From Bacillota bacterium (GTDB lineage Bacteria; Bacillota; Clostridia; Acetivibrionales; DSM-1351), in contig JAEXFI010000049.1 in NCBI GenBank assembly GCA_023400235.1, positions 62,001 to 126,000 of the forward strand: DNA of 64,000 bases, in the 5' to 3' direction. The notes under the pieces are model-generated. The model saw nothing but the letters and a program-made list of their open reading frames with translations. It had not been told where the DNA came from and did no database searches. The first letter of the stretch is position 1. Each line of letters opens with the position of its first letter. Below are positions 43,238 through 51,948 of this stretch, in pieces. The position numbers were made by a program, and so were the translations under genes.

Positions 43238-44458
43238 ATGAAAAAAATCGAGCTGTTAGCTCCTGCAGGAAATTTGGAAAAACTCAAAATGGCAATTTTA
43301 TTTGGTGCCGATGCCGTTTACATCGGAGGTCAGCGTTTCGGGCTCAGAGCATCGGCGGACAACTTTTCGCCGGAGGATATGAAGCTGGGGGTGGATTTTG
43401 CCCATGAGAGAGGCTGCAAGGTGTATGTGACTGTAAATATTATTCCTCATAACCAGGATCTGATAGGCTTGCCTGATTATATAAAGCAGCTGGAAAGTAC
43501 AGGGGTGGATGCAGTAATCGTTTCCGATCCGGGTGTTTTCACCATAGTGCGCAGTACGGCGCCGGATATGGAGATTCACATAAGTACGCAGGCCAACAAT
43601 ACCAACTATTTAAGTGCAAAGTTCTGGTATGAGCTGGGAGCTAAAAGAGTAGTTGTGGCAAGGGAGCTGTCCTTTGAGGAAATAAGTGAAATGGCTGCTT
43701 TGACTCCGGCAGACCTGGATATTGAAGCCTTTATTCACGGAGCCATGTGCATTTCCTACTCGGGGCGCTGCCTGCTGAGCAATTACATGACGGGCAGAGA
43801 TTCCAACAAGGGAGCCTGCTCCCATCCCTGCCGCTGGAAATATTCCCTGGTGGAGGAAAAAAGGCCGGGAGAATACTACCCGGTATATGAGGATGAAAGA
43901 GGCACCTATATTTTTAACTCCAAGGATTTATGCATGATTGAGTATATTCCGCAGCTTATAGCTGCAGGAATTTTCAGCTTTAAAATAGAGGGGCGCATGA
44001 AAAGCTCCTTTTATGTGGCTACCGTTGTAAGCGCTTATAGGAAGGCTATAGATGCCTATATGGCCGACCCGGAAAATTACACCTTTGACCCTCAGTGGCT
44101 GGTGGAACTGTCCAAAGCCAGCCACCGGGAGTATACCACCGGCTTTTATTTCAACAAAACCACAGATAAGGACCAGATATACCACACCAGCTCATATATA
44201 AGAGAATATGATTTTGTTGGCATGGTGCTGGAATATGACAAACAAACAGGAATCGCCAAAATCGAGCAGAGAAACAGGATGATAGTGGGCGATGAAATTG
44301 AAGTTGTAATTCCAGGGAAGGACTACTTCATCCAGACTATAGAGGTAATGAAAAATGAGGAGGGTGAGAGCATCAGAACCGCTCCCCATGCGCAGATGAC
44401 GGTTTACATGCCCATGCAGCAGGAGGTTCTGCCCTTTACCATCTTGAGAAAGAAATAG
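43238..44458 (+). CDS. trhP: U32 family peptidase, TrhP-like tRNA hydroxylation protein
   Basis: 406 residues, GGGAG upstream. The N-terminus IELLAPAGNLEKLKMAILFGADAVYIGG and the U32 signature FIHGAMCISYSGRCLLSNYMTGR with a four-Cys set (C..C..C..C in CISYSGRC and ACSHPCRW) are diagnostic. YegQ/YrrO-type members (TrhP) help form 5-hydroxyuridine at tRNA position 34 from prephenate-dependent chemistry. The product would feed TrmR upstream. Confidence 0.92.
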   Translation: MKKIELLAPAGNLEKLKMAILFGADAVYIGGQRFGLRASADNFSPEDMKLGVDFAHERGCKVYVTVNIIPHNQDLIGLPDYIKQLESTGVDAVIVSDPGVFTIVRSTAPDMEIHISTQANNTNYLSAKFWYELGAKRVVVARELSFEEISEMAALTPADLDIEAFIHGAMCISYSGRCLLSNYMTGRDSNKGACSHPCRWKYSLVEEKRPGEYYPVYEDERGTYIFNSKDLCMIEYIPQLIAAGIFSFKIEGRMKSSFYVATVVSAYRKAIDAYMADPENYTFDPQWLVELSKASHREYTTGFYFNKTTDKDQIYHTSSYIREYDFVGMVLEYDKQTGIAKIEQRNRMIVGDEIEVVIPGKDYFIQTIEVMKNEEGESIRTAPHAQMTVYMPMQQEVLPFTILRKK

Positions 44459-44550
44459 GTTTGATAGAAAATGGCGCCGGTGATTTTAAGCTCTGGGGCA
44501 GGTTTAGTGGTTAGGATTTATAAGGATAAAAATACTAAAGCTCAGGTTTA

Positions 44551-44607
44551 ATAAGGTGCGAATGTGGAGCGGACATTAAAACTCCGGTACATTCGCACCT
44601 TATTTTT
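44551..44607. terminator. Strong bidirectional terminator
   Basis: ATAAGGTGCGAATGT (44551-44565) pairs with ACATTCGCACCTTAT (44589-44603), plus inner GGAG/CTCC, then TTTTT. It isolates the U32 gene from the CRISPR leader. Confidence 0.9.
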
Positions 44608-44727
44608 GGCAAAATTTCAGGAAGGTTTGTAATTTATTTAATGATAAGCAATAAAAGGTATTGTGTCATTTTGAAAATATTGTATAATTTATACAACGGA
44701 AGCTTATAGTTTCTGTGTAGTTTTGCT
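44608..44727 (+). promoter_or_regulatory. CRISPR leader with promoter
   Basis: A 120-base AT-rich stretch directly before the first repeat. TTGTGT (44661-44666), 16 bases, TATAAT (44683-44688) form a promoter aimed into the array. The intact repeats lie on this side and the degenerate one at the other end, which fixes this as the leader side. Confidence 0.75.
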
Positions 44728-45891
44728 GTCGCTCCTTGCGTAGGAGCGTGGATTGAAATCTTTTTTTTCGATTCCAAGTACTGCACCACAAGCAGTCGCT
44801 CCTTGCGTAGGAGCGTGGATTGAAATTTGTATGTGGTCTCCGACACCGTTGTATCCGGCTTGTCGCTCCTTGCGTAGGAGCGTGGATTGAAATAAATATG
44901 TCAGGCCTTACGGCGTAAAATTCCCCCGTCGCTCCTTGCGTAGGAGCGTGGATTGAAATTCAGAATACGGAAGAAATAGTTGTTGTAATTAATGTCGCTC
45001 CTTGCGTAGGAGCGTGGATTGAAATCATTTTACTCACTCTCCTTTAGTAGCTCTTGATTTGTCGCTCCTTGCGTAGGAGCGTGGATTGAAATTTCACGAC
45101 AAACAATAAAACATAACTCTATTTCAGTCGCTCCTTGCGTAGGAGCGTGGATTGAAATCCCAATGATGTTTCGCTGCCGTACTTCTCGCCAAAGTCGCTC
45201 CTTGCGTAGGAGCGTGGATTGAAATAGTATTTTGTTCGTTTGGAATTGTCTAAAGGTGGTGTCGCTCCTTGCGTAGGAGCGTGGATTGAAATTTCTGAAT
45301 ACACGTCCGGGTCTATGTGCCCTTTAGTCGCTCCTTGCGTAGGAGCGTGGATTGAAATCAAGCTGCGTATATGTATCAACCGACTTTGCCCGTCGTCGCT
45401 CCTTGCGTAGGAGCGTGGATTGAAATTATGACTAAAACTGAGTATGACAAATTGGTGTCTGGTCGCTCCTTGCGTAGGAGCGTGGATTGAAATTCTTGCA
45501 TCATCTTCAAGTTTGTCAACTTTGTCCGTCGCTCCTTGCGTAGGAGCGTGGATTGAAATTGCCCTTTTGTATAAGATGCTCGGCGTTAATCAGAGTCGCT
45601 CCTTGCGTAGGAGCGTGGATTGAAATTGATTGTGTTAATTTGGCTGTATAAACCTTTTCTGGGTCGCTCCTTGCGTAGGAGCGTGGATTGAAATCAGGCT
45701 CGAGGTGCAATACACTACCATGTGTTGCTGTCGCTCCTTGCGTAGGAGCGTGGATTGAAATTGAGAAATCGGAGGTCGCTATTTTTGTTTAACTCCGTCG
45801 CTCCTTGCGTAGGAGCGTGGATTGAAATCACGCATAAAAAAAGAAGCCGTTAAGCTTCTGTCGCTCCTCTTATAGGTGCGTGTATTGAAAT
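44728..45891 (+). CRISPR. CRISPR array, 18 repeats and 17 spacers, type I-C-like repeat
   Basis: Repeats are 32 bases, from GTCGCTCCTTGCGTAGG to AGCGTGGATTGAAAT, with a CGCTCCT/AGGAGCG stem and the 3' ATTGAAAT tag typical of subtype I-C. Starts: 44728, 44795, 44862, 44928, 44994, 45061, 45127, 45194, 45261, 45327, 45395, 45462, 45528, 45595, 45663, 45730, 45797, 45860. Spacers are 34-36 bases except the last (31). The first 17 repeats look identical; the last has several changes. No cas gene is in the window. Confidence 0.98.
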
Positions 45892-45896
45892 TGGTA

Positions 45897-45942
45897 GAAG
45901 ATTTGTTATTGGGAGGCTACAGATTACCAATAACAAATCTTC
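45897..45942. repeat. Perfect 16-base inverted repeat beside the array
   Basis: GAAGATTTGTTATTGG (45897-45912) and CCAATAACAAATCTTC (45927-45942) with a 14-base loop, five bases after the degenerate last repeat. No T-run follows on either strand, so it is not a standard terminator. Confidence 0.8.
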
Positions 45943-45977
45943 ACCCTGTGTTATCAACCGGCGCAATGACAGGAAGA

Positions 45978-46490
45978 TTACCATTTGCCGTAATGAATCT
46001 TGTCTTCAGCATATCTGTTTTCGGGCTCCTTTGTTTCAGCAGGATATCCGATAGATACTAATGAGAAGGGTGTAATGTGTTCTGGAATATTTAGCTCTTC
46101 CCTTATGTATATACCCTTATCTTCCTCGGGATATATACCCAGCCATACACTGCCCAGACCAGAGGCTTGTGCTGCAAGCAGCAGATTTTCCGTTGCAGCT
46201 GCACAATCCTGTGTCCAAAAATGTTTCAAGATTGCCGCCTCAATTTCACCGCAGATAAGAATTGCCAGAGGCGCATCTTTTAGCATTGAATACCCGGAAT
46301 TGTGTGCTGAAAGTTTATTCAATGTGTTCCTGTCCTCTATAACGAGAAAATGCCAGAGCTGCTGATTGCAGGCTGATGGAGCGCTCATTGCTGACTTGAT
46401 AAGAGTTTTTATGAGATCGCTGTGTACTGCTTGGTCAGTATACTTGCGTATACTTCTTCTGGTAAAAATGCTGTTTAAAGTGCTTTCCAT
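45978..46490 (-). CDS. Nitroreductase family protein
   Basis: 170 residues, AAGGAG upstream on the minus strand. FTRRSIRKYTDQAV, APSACNQQLWHFLVI, and AAATENLLLAAQASGLGSVWLGIYP are the FMN-binding blocks of the nitroreductase fold. Full length. NAD(P)H-dependent reduction of nitro compounds, quinones or flavins; substrate unknown. Confidence 0.92.
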   Translation of the reverse strand: MESTLNSIFTRRSIRKYTDQAVHSDLIKTLIKSAMSAPSACNQQLWHFLVIEDRNTLNKLSAHNSGYSMLKDAPLAILICGEIEAAILKHFWTQDCAAATENLLLAAQASGLGSVWLGIYPEEDKGIYIREELNIPEHITPFSLVSIGYPAETKEPENRYAEDKIHYGKW

Positions 46491-46790
46491 AAGCTTGACT
46501 CCTTAATGTTAATATTATCTAGCTGGTTACAGAATACTAAAACTAGTGATTTAACAGAAATACCGATTTTATCAATATTACACTCTACAATCTACTAGCA
46601 TTATGTTAAAATAATATAACATAACGGTAAAAAATACAAGTATATGAATAAATGTAATATAATAACATTTAAAGCCATAGATAAAATAAGCAATACAGAT
46701 GCAGTAAGATCGTAGAATAATATTTCAAAAAATAAACTAAAGCTGTCTATAAACCTTAAAGTTCTTATAGCGGCAGATGGAGGGTTTGCT
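46491..46790. other. Intergenic region with a dyad
   Basis: 300 AT-rich bases between divergent redox genes. TTATGTTA (46601-46608) and TAACATAA (46617-46624) form an inverted repeat that could bind a regulator shared by the nitroreductase and the flavin oxidoreductase. No ORF seen. Confidence 0.5.
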
Positions 46791-47774
46791 ATGACATATT
46801 TGCTTAAGCCATTAAAAGTTGGAAATTTAACACTTGGAAATCGCTTTGTAATGCCGCCCTTGGTTACGAATAAAGCTGATGCCTACGGTAAAGTTACAAA
46901 TGAAATGCTTGATTTCTATAAGGATAAATCTCAAGGAGGATATATTTCCCTTTTCATTGTTGAGAACAGTTATATATGCAGGGAAGGGAAATTTGACAAA
47001 AGACAGCTTTCAATTACTGATGACAGTATGATTGAGGGCTTAAACAAGCTGGCGGCTGCTATACATAGTAATGGTTCTAAATGCATTATGCAGATTAATC
47101 ATGCAGGAGGCAAAGCTTACGAGAAAGATATAGGCACAAAACCCGTGGGACCTTCAGCGTTTTCAGATAATAGCGTGAGAGAGCTATGCCCCCAGGAGAT
47201 AGAAAATCTTGTTCAGATTTATGGGGATGCGGCAGGCAGAGTTAAGGCAGCGGGGTTTGACGGTGTTGAAATACATTCGGCACACGGGTTCCTTCTTAAT
47301 CAATTTTATTCTCCGTTAATAAATAAACGCACAGATAACTATGGGGGGGATGTCTACAACCGAATACGCATCCATTTAGAAATAATTAAAATGATACGTT
47401 CGGTTGTAGGAGAGGATTTTACAATTTCGCTGCGGTTGGGTGCAGCTGATTATATCGAAGGTGGGACTACTATCGAGGATAGTCTTATAGCAGCAGCGGA
47501 ATTTGAAAAAGCTGGGGTGAATATTTTAAGTATATCCGGCGGACTATTGGGTTTTACAATACCTGGTGTAACGGCGCAGGGCTATTTTGCACCACTTAGT
47601 GAGGCAATTAAAAAAGTTGTTGCTCTGCCAATAATTCTTACAGGAGGGATTACCCAGGCCAAGTCTGCCGAAAAACTGTTGATTGACAATAAAGCTGACC
47701 TTATAGGGGTTGGCAGAGCCATGCTTATGGATTCTAAATGGGCAAAAACTGCTGTAGAAACTTTAAAGCTGTGA
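46791..47774 (+). CDS. Old yellow enzyme-type NADH:flavin oxidoreductase (single domain)
   Basis: 327 residues, GGAGGG upstream. The FMN TIM barrel shows LGNRFVMPPLVTNKA, CIMQINHAGGKAY, the catalytic segment GFDGVEIHSAHGFLLNQFYSPLINKRTDNYGG, and ILTGGI...ADLIGVGRAML. It lacks the C-terminal 4Fe-4S and FAD/NAD domains of 2,4-dienoyl-CoA reductases, so it is OYE-like. Probably reduces activated double bonds. Confidence 0.92.
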   Translation: MTYLLKPLKVGNLTLGNRFVMPPLVTNKADAYGKVTNEMLDFYKDKSQGGYISLFIVENSYICREGKFDKRQLSITDDSMIEGLNKLAAAIHSNGSKCIMQINHAGGKAYEKDIGTKPVGPSAFSDNSVRELCPQEIENLVQIYGDAAGRVKAAGFDGVEIHSAHGFLLNQFYSPLINKRTDNYGGDVYNRIRIHLEIIKMIRSVVGEDFTISLRLGAADYIEGGTTIEDSLIAAAEFEKAGVNILSISGGLLGFTIPGVTAQGYFAPLSEAIKKVVALPIILTGGITQAKSAEKLLIDNKADLIGVGRAMLMDSKWAKTAVETLKL

Positions 47775-47805
47775 GCTATTAAGTTATGAGCAGAGCACAA
47801 ACTAT

Positions 47806-48546
47806 TTATAAGCAATACTTTTCTTTCAGCAATTTACTTTTATCCATAGTCATTAAAGCTGTTTCGCTGCAGTCACGGAAATAAACCTGATAGGTATTTT
47901 TGCTCATCAGGTTTATTTCATTGATAAAATTTATATTTATTATGTAGCCCTTATGGGAACGAAAGAAATTTTCGGGCAGCCTTTTCTCAAGATTTTCGAT
48001 GGAGGACCAAATTGAATAACTTTGATTTACAGTTATTAAAAGGACTTTTCTATCATACCGTGTAATAAAAATGATATCAGCAATATTGATGATATAGCTT
48101 TTTCCTTCACTTTCAATAAATATTTTACTTAAAACATCGGGAGTTTTTGTGGATATATCTTTTGAGAACGGGGTAAAATTATGAGTTTCAAAATTATTGA
48201 TTCTATTAAGAGTCTGAATAACACGCTGCAGCTGTAATGGCTTTATGAGGTAGTCATAAGCATATACTTCAAAAGCCTCCTTAAGATATTTTTCTTGTGA
48301 GGTCATAAATATTATGCTTGTCAAAGGGCTAAGCATATTAATTTTTTTGGCCACATCTATCCCATAACTTTCATGTAATTCGATCTCAATAAACAGAACA
48401 TTAGGTTTGAAGGTACTGATAATTTTAAGCAGCCCCTCTTCACTGTCTGATTCTCCAATGATGCTTACGTTTTTAACTTGTGATAATAATTGTTTTAATT
48501 CATCTCTTGATTCAGAAGAAACATCTGCAATTGCAACTTTTAGCAT
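47806..48546 (-). CDS. LytTR response regulator with an atypical receiver
   Basis: 246 residues from ATG 48544-48546 (AAGGAG upstream; a GTG at 48558 is inside that site). The receiver (1-115) keeps IIFMTSQ and the conserved Lys in YDYLIKPL. The phospho-acceptor position is Glu54 in VLFIEIEL where LytTR receivers have Asp, and the acidic pair near residue 8 is reduced to one Asp (IADVS). The C-terminal LytTR DNA-binding domain (about 145-246) includes FFRSHKGYIININFI. No histidine kinase is adjacent. It is divergent from the biosynthetic operon and probably controls it. Confidence 0.92.
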   Translation of the reverse strand: MLKVAIADVSSESRDELKQLLSQVKNVSIIGESDSEEGLLKIISTFKPNVLFIEIELHESYGIDVAKKINMLSPLTSIIFMTSQEKYLKEAFEVYAYDYLIKPLQLQRVIQTLNRINNFETHNFTPFSKDISTKTPDVLSKIFIESEGKSYIINIADIIFITRYDRKVLLITVNQSYSIWSSIENLEKRLPENFFRSHKGYIININFINEINLMSKNTYQVYFRDCSETALMTMDKSKLLKEKYCL

Positions 48547-48639
48547 ATAGAATTCCACTCCTTATTAAAAATGTTTTATTATGGAAATAATATCAAAAAT
48601 AGGAATATAAGTTAGCTAATTATGACTATAACTGTCCTT

Positions 48640-48649
48640 TTATTGTCTA
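48640..48649 (-). promoter_or_regulatory. TAGACAATAA motif, inverted copy at the regulator
   Basis: TTATTGTCTA on the plus strand, the reverse complement of TAGACAATAA, 94 bases upstream of the LytTR start. On the minus strand it continues AAGG, like the 48919 copy. Confidence 0.6.
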
Positions 48650-48876
48650 TATTGTGTTAATAAATGCATATAGGTTTTATAACTTAAGGTATATTTCACC
48701 TTTTTTTCACCTTGTCTTATCCAGCCGATTTTTAATTATTAAGAAATTGCTTCTCTAAATCCTATAAAATTTATCGGAATAAGTGGAGATAACATAAAAT
48801 ATAAGGCTTATACATCTAAAAAATTTTTCTGTTATAGACATAATAAAACATCTTATGCACCATACATTGCTAAAAT

Positions 48877-48886
48877 TAGACAATAA
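48877..48886 (+). promoter_or_regulatory. TAGACAATAA motif, copy 1 before the operon
   Basis: ATTAGACAATAA at 48875-48886, exactly 42 bases (about four helical turns) before the second direct copy. Confidence 0.6.
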
Positions 48887-48918
48887 CTATTTCAATTAAT
48901 CATAATTAAATCTACCAT

Positions 48919-48928
48919 TAGACAATAA
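48919..48928 (+). promoter_or_regulatory. TAGACAATAA motif, copy 2 before the operon
   Basis: ATTAGACAATAA at 48917-48928, about 50 bases before the SDR start codon, hence at a plausible activator position. Confidence 0.6.
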
Positions 48929-48977
48929 AGGTTAAAACTATAAAAAAAGTAAAATTATAGAAGAAAGGGAGTTTTAT

Positions 48978-49943
48978 ATGAATGTAATGATTACAGGAGT
49001 AACTGGTTTTGCAGGCAGCTATTTGGCCGAATACCTTACAAAAAAGCCAGGAATCAATGTTTTTGGTCTTAAAAGGTGGAATAGCCCTTTGGAGGATATT
49101 AAACCAATAATGGATAAGATAAATTTAATAAATTTTGATCTTGGTGATCCTCATTCAATTTATCGTGCAGTTAACGAAGTAAAGCCGGATAAAATCTTCC
49201 ATCTTGCAGCACAATCCTATGTACCTATGAGCTTCAGGGCTCCTATAGATACACTCAGGGCAAATGTTTTTGGAACGGTAAGCCTGCTTGAGGCAGTACT
49301 GGAATCGGGATGTAATCCGGTAATACATGTATGTACTTCATCGGAAGTATATGGTCAGGTCGAAGAAAAAGACCTGCCCATAGATGAAGATACTCCATTT
49401 AAACCACAGAGTCCCTACGGAGTGAGCAAGGTGGCTGAGGATCTTACTGCATATCAATATAATGTTACCTACGGATTAAAAATAATCAGAACACGATCAT
49501 TTACACATACTGGTCCCAGAAGCAAACAGGTTTTTGTAGCACCTTCCTTTGCAAAGCAGATTGCAGAGATAGAAGCAGGAGTCCAGAAGGATAATACTAT
49601 TTATGTGGGAAATCTTGATTCTGTTCGTACCTTCCTTGATATAAGAGATATGGTGGAAGCTTACTGGATGCTTACAGAAAAATGTACTCCGGGTGAGGCT
49701 TATAATATTGCAGGTACTCATACATGTACTGTCAGGGAAATGCTCGGCACATTACTTGGGATGACAGATGTAAAGCCAGAGATAGTTGTGGACCCGAAGC
49801 TTCTTCGTAAGTCTGATGTGACTCTGCAGGTTCCTGATGTATCCAAGTTTATAAACGCAACGGGCTGGGAGCCAAAAATAAAGTTTGAAGAAACTATGCT
49901 GGATATTTTGAATTACTGGAGACAGCAGGTAAGAAATAAATGA
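48978..49943 (+). CDS. NAD-dependent GDP-sugar epimerase/dehydratase (SDR; RMD/GMD-like)
   Basis: 321 residues, AAAGGGAG upstream. Rossmann motif MITGVTGFAGSYLAEYL, catalytic triad CTSSEVYG and SPYGVSK (YxxxK). HTGPRS...APSFAKQIAEIEAG and VGNLDSVRTFLDIRDMVEAYWML match GDP-6-deoxy-4-keto-D-mannose reductase (RMD) and relatives. With the heptose genes downstream, the substrate may be GDP-D-glycero-D-manno-heptose or its 4-keto derivative; this is inference. First gene of the large operon. Confidence 0.88.
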   Translation: MNVMITGVTGFAGSYLAEYLTKKPGINVFGLKRWNSPLEDIKPIMDKINLINFDLGDPHSIYRAVNEVKPDKIFHLAAQSYVPMSFRAPIDTLRANVFGTVSLLEAVLESGCNPVIHVCTSSEVYGQVEEKDLPIDEDTPFKPQSPYGVSKVAEDLTAYQYNVTYGLKIIRTRSFTHTGPRSKQVFVAPSFAKQIAEIEAGVQKDNTIYVGNLDSVRTFLDIRDMVEAYWMLTEKCTPGEAYNIAGTHTCTVREMLGTLLGMTDVKPEIVVDPKLLRKSDVTLQVPDVSKFINATGWEPKIKFEETMLDILNYWRQQVRNK

Positions 49944-49980
49944 CACTAAATATAAGTTTACTAGAAAGGCAGGTAGATAA

Positions 49981-51948
49981 ATGCAAGCGGATACATATTT
50001 TATAGCTGAGATTGGAAAGGCATGTAACGGCGACCTGGATTACTGCTTAAAGCTTTTGACGGAGTGTAAAAAAGCTGGTGTGAATGCTGTAAGGTTTCAC
50101 CATTTCTTTCTTGAAGAAAGCGTACATCCAAGTGTTTTGGGAAAATCATCACAGAATGAGCGGGCATGGTCACTGCAGTTAAAATTGCCATTTATTGATG
50201 AGGTGCTGTTTAATGAAAGTGACTATGTAACTATTCTGGAATACTGCAGAGAACTGGGGTTGGATTTTATTGCTACTCCTTGGGATATTAAGTCCCTTGA
50301 ATTATTCAGGGAAATTGGAATTACTGATTTTAAAGTACATTCAATGAATGCCATGAATATACCTTTAATAACCGCCATACTTGAAAAATGCAATAAACTC
50401 TACCTTTCAACGGGTGGACTGTCAGAGAAACATGTTGAAACATTATGCCAGAGGCTTAGGCTTTCGGAATATAATGTCGTGTTGTTGCATGCTGCGTGTG
50501 CGTATCCTGCGCCCGAAAGCATTCTCAATATGGAAGCGTTGACAATCCTCAAAAAATATCATAAAGCGGTGGGCTATTCCAGCAATGACCTGCTGGCAAC
50601 CTCAGTTTTAGCTGCCGGTACTCTGGGAGCGGAGGTTATAGAGAAGCATGTCCATTTGCTGGATGACCAGCAAGATTTACACAAGGCATCTGTGAATATA
50701 GAAACTATAGGCGGAATGATTCGGGACATCAGGGAAATTAAAGCTGTCATGGGAATGAAAATCAAGTATGAATCCCGGGGTGAAATGGTAAATCAAGAAA
50801 TCCTGTCAAAAAGTATCGTTTTAAAAAATGATGTCAAGCAGGGTAAGATACTGGAAGAAGCTGATTTCGCATTACAGCTTCCGGTAAAGGAGATCAACTC
50901 CAAGCAATGGTTTGATGTAATAGGGAAAGCAGCAGCAAGAGATTTACAAAAAGGCAGTTACTTATACAGCTGCGATATATCAAAAGCTGGTTTTGAGGAT
51001 TCACAAAAGGATTCATTTATATTGAAGGATGTAAACGAAAGATCGTTTATTCCTGGGAAAATAGGTGTAGTAGCAAGGTTTAAAGATATTGATGAAATGA
51101 TTAAGGGCAGGAATGTGGATTACGTGGAGATACATTACGCAGCCAGTGACTTGAAGAAAGAGGATGAATGCAAGGATTATGATCTGGATTTGGTAGTGCA
51201 TTTACCTGAATATGCAGATGGAAAGCTACTGGATTTGAGTTCATATGATGAAGCTTTTAGATTATTTTCCGTAGATGTAATAAACAAGGTAATGGAAAAG
51301 GCCAGAAATCTGAAACGCCACTTTAAAAAATGTACTGGTGATGTTAAATTCATAGTTCACCCGGGTACAATGACATATCCTTATTTTTTAAATAATCCCG
51401 GCAGGCAATATGATTTGTTTGAAGATTCACTAAGAAGAATGGATACCAGTGGTCTTGAAATTTTAGTGGAAAATATGGTTACCTATCCGTGGTTCATTGA
51501 TGGAGACTGGGCGCCAAAGCAGGGAGTGAGTAATACTTTCCTGGACGCCGGGGATATATATAACTTTTGCAAAAAACATAATTTAGGTATGTGTCTGGAT
51601 TTGTGCCATGCAAAATTGTACACCAACTATACCGGCGAAAGTTTTCTGGAATATATGAAAACAGTCAAACCGGTTGTAAAGCATCTTCATTATTCGGATT
51701 GTTCGGGTGTAGACAGCGAAGGACTTCAGGTAGGAGAAGGAGATATGGTCTGGGAAGAAATATGTGAGACCTTTAGTGATTTTCAGTATGGATGGACTCC
51801 CGAAATATGGAACGGACATCATGACCATGGAGAAAAATTCTATGAAGCTCATAGGAGACTGAATATGGAATTCAAGAAGTTCAGATATGCAAGTGAAAAA
51901 GATGTACATGAAAGTAAAAATTATGCAGGGAGGCTGGCTATGAAATGA
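49981..51948 (+). CDS. NeuB-like sugar-acid synthase fused to a xylose-isomerase-like TIM barrel
   Basis: 655 residues. Residues 1-270 are the NeuB barrel: YFIAEIGKACNGD, FIATPWDIKSLELF, FKVHSMNAMNIPL (Lys), LYLSTGG, VVLLHAACAYPAP, VGYSSND and EVIEKHVHL (metal His). Residues 274-340 are a SAF-type antifreeze-like domain (LSKSIVLKNDVKQGKILEEADF). Residues about 355-650 form a second TIM barrel (ILVENMV, GMCLDLCHAKLY, VKHLHYSDCSG) with the His/Asp/Glu set of sugar isomerases. The N-half should condense PEP with a sugar; HNG is changed to CNG. The next gene overlaps by 4 bases. Confidence 0.85.
   Translation: MQADTYFIAEIGKACNGDLDYCLKLLTECKKAGVNAVRFHHFFLEESVHPSVLGKSSQNERAWSLQLKLPFIDEVLFNESDYVTILEYCRELGLDFIATPWDIKSLELFREIGITDFKVHSMNAMNIPLITAILEKCNKLYLSTGGLSEKHVETLCQRLRLSEYNVVLLHAACAYPAPESILNMEALTILKKYHKAVGYSSNDLLATSVLAAGTLGAEVIEKHVHLLDDQQDLHKASVNIETIGGMIRDIREIKAVMGMKIKYESRGEMVNQEILSKSIVLKNDVKQGKILEEADFALQLPVKEINSKQWFDVIGKAAARDLQKGSYLYSCDISKAGFEDSQKDSFILKDVNERSFIPGKIGVVARFKDIDEMIKGRNVDYVEIHYAASDLKKEDECKDYDLDLVVHLPEYADGKLLDLSSYDEAFRLFSVDVINKVMEKARNLKRHFKKCTGDVKFIVHPGTMTYPYFLNNPGRQYDLFEDSLRRMDTSGLEILVENMVTYPWFIDGDWAPKQGVSNTFLDAGDIYNFCKKHNLGMCLDLCHAKLYTNYTGESFLEYMKTVKPVVKHLHYSDCSGVDSEGLQVGEGDMVWEEICETFSDFQYGWTPEIWNGHHDHGEKFYEAHRRLNMEFKKFRYASEKDVHESKNYAGRLAMK

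Noticed and set aside
44634..45710. Minus-strand ORFs with repeated FNPRSYARSD/ISIHAPTQGAT peptides
   Set aside because: These are translations of the CRISPR repeats, a well-known artefact.
45770..45780. Partial repeat start GGTCGCT inside the spacer at 45762-45796
   Set aside because: Only 6 bases match the repeat and the spacer has normal length; chance.
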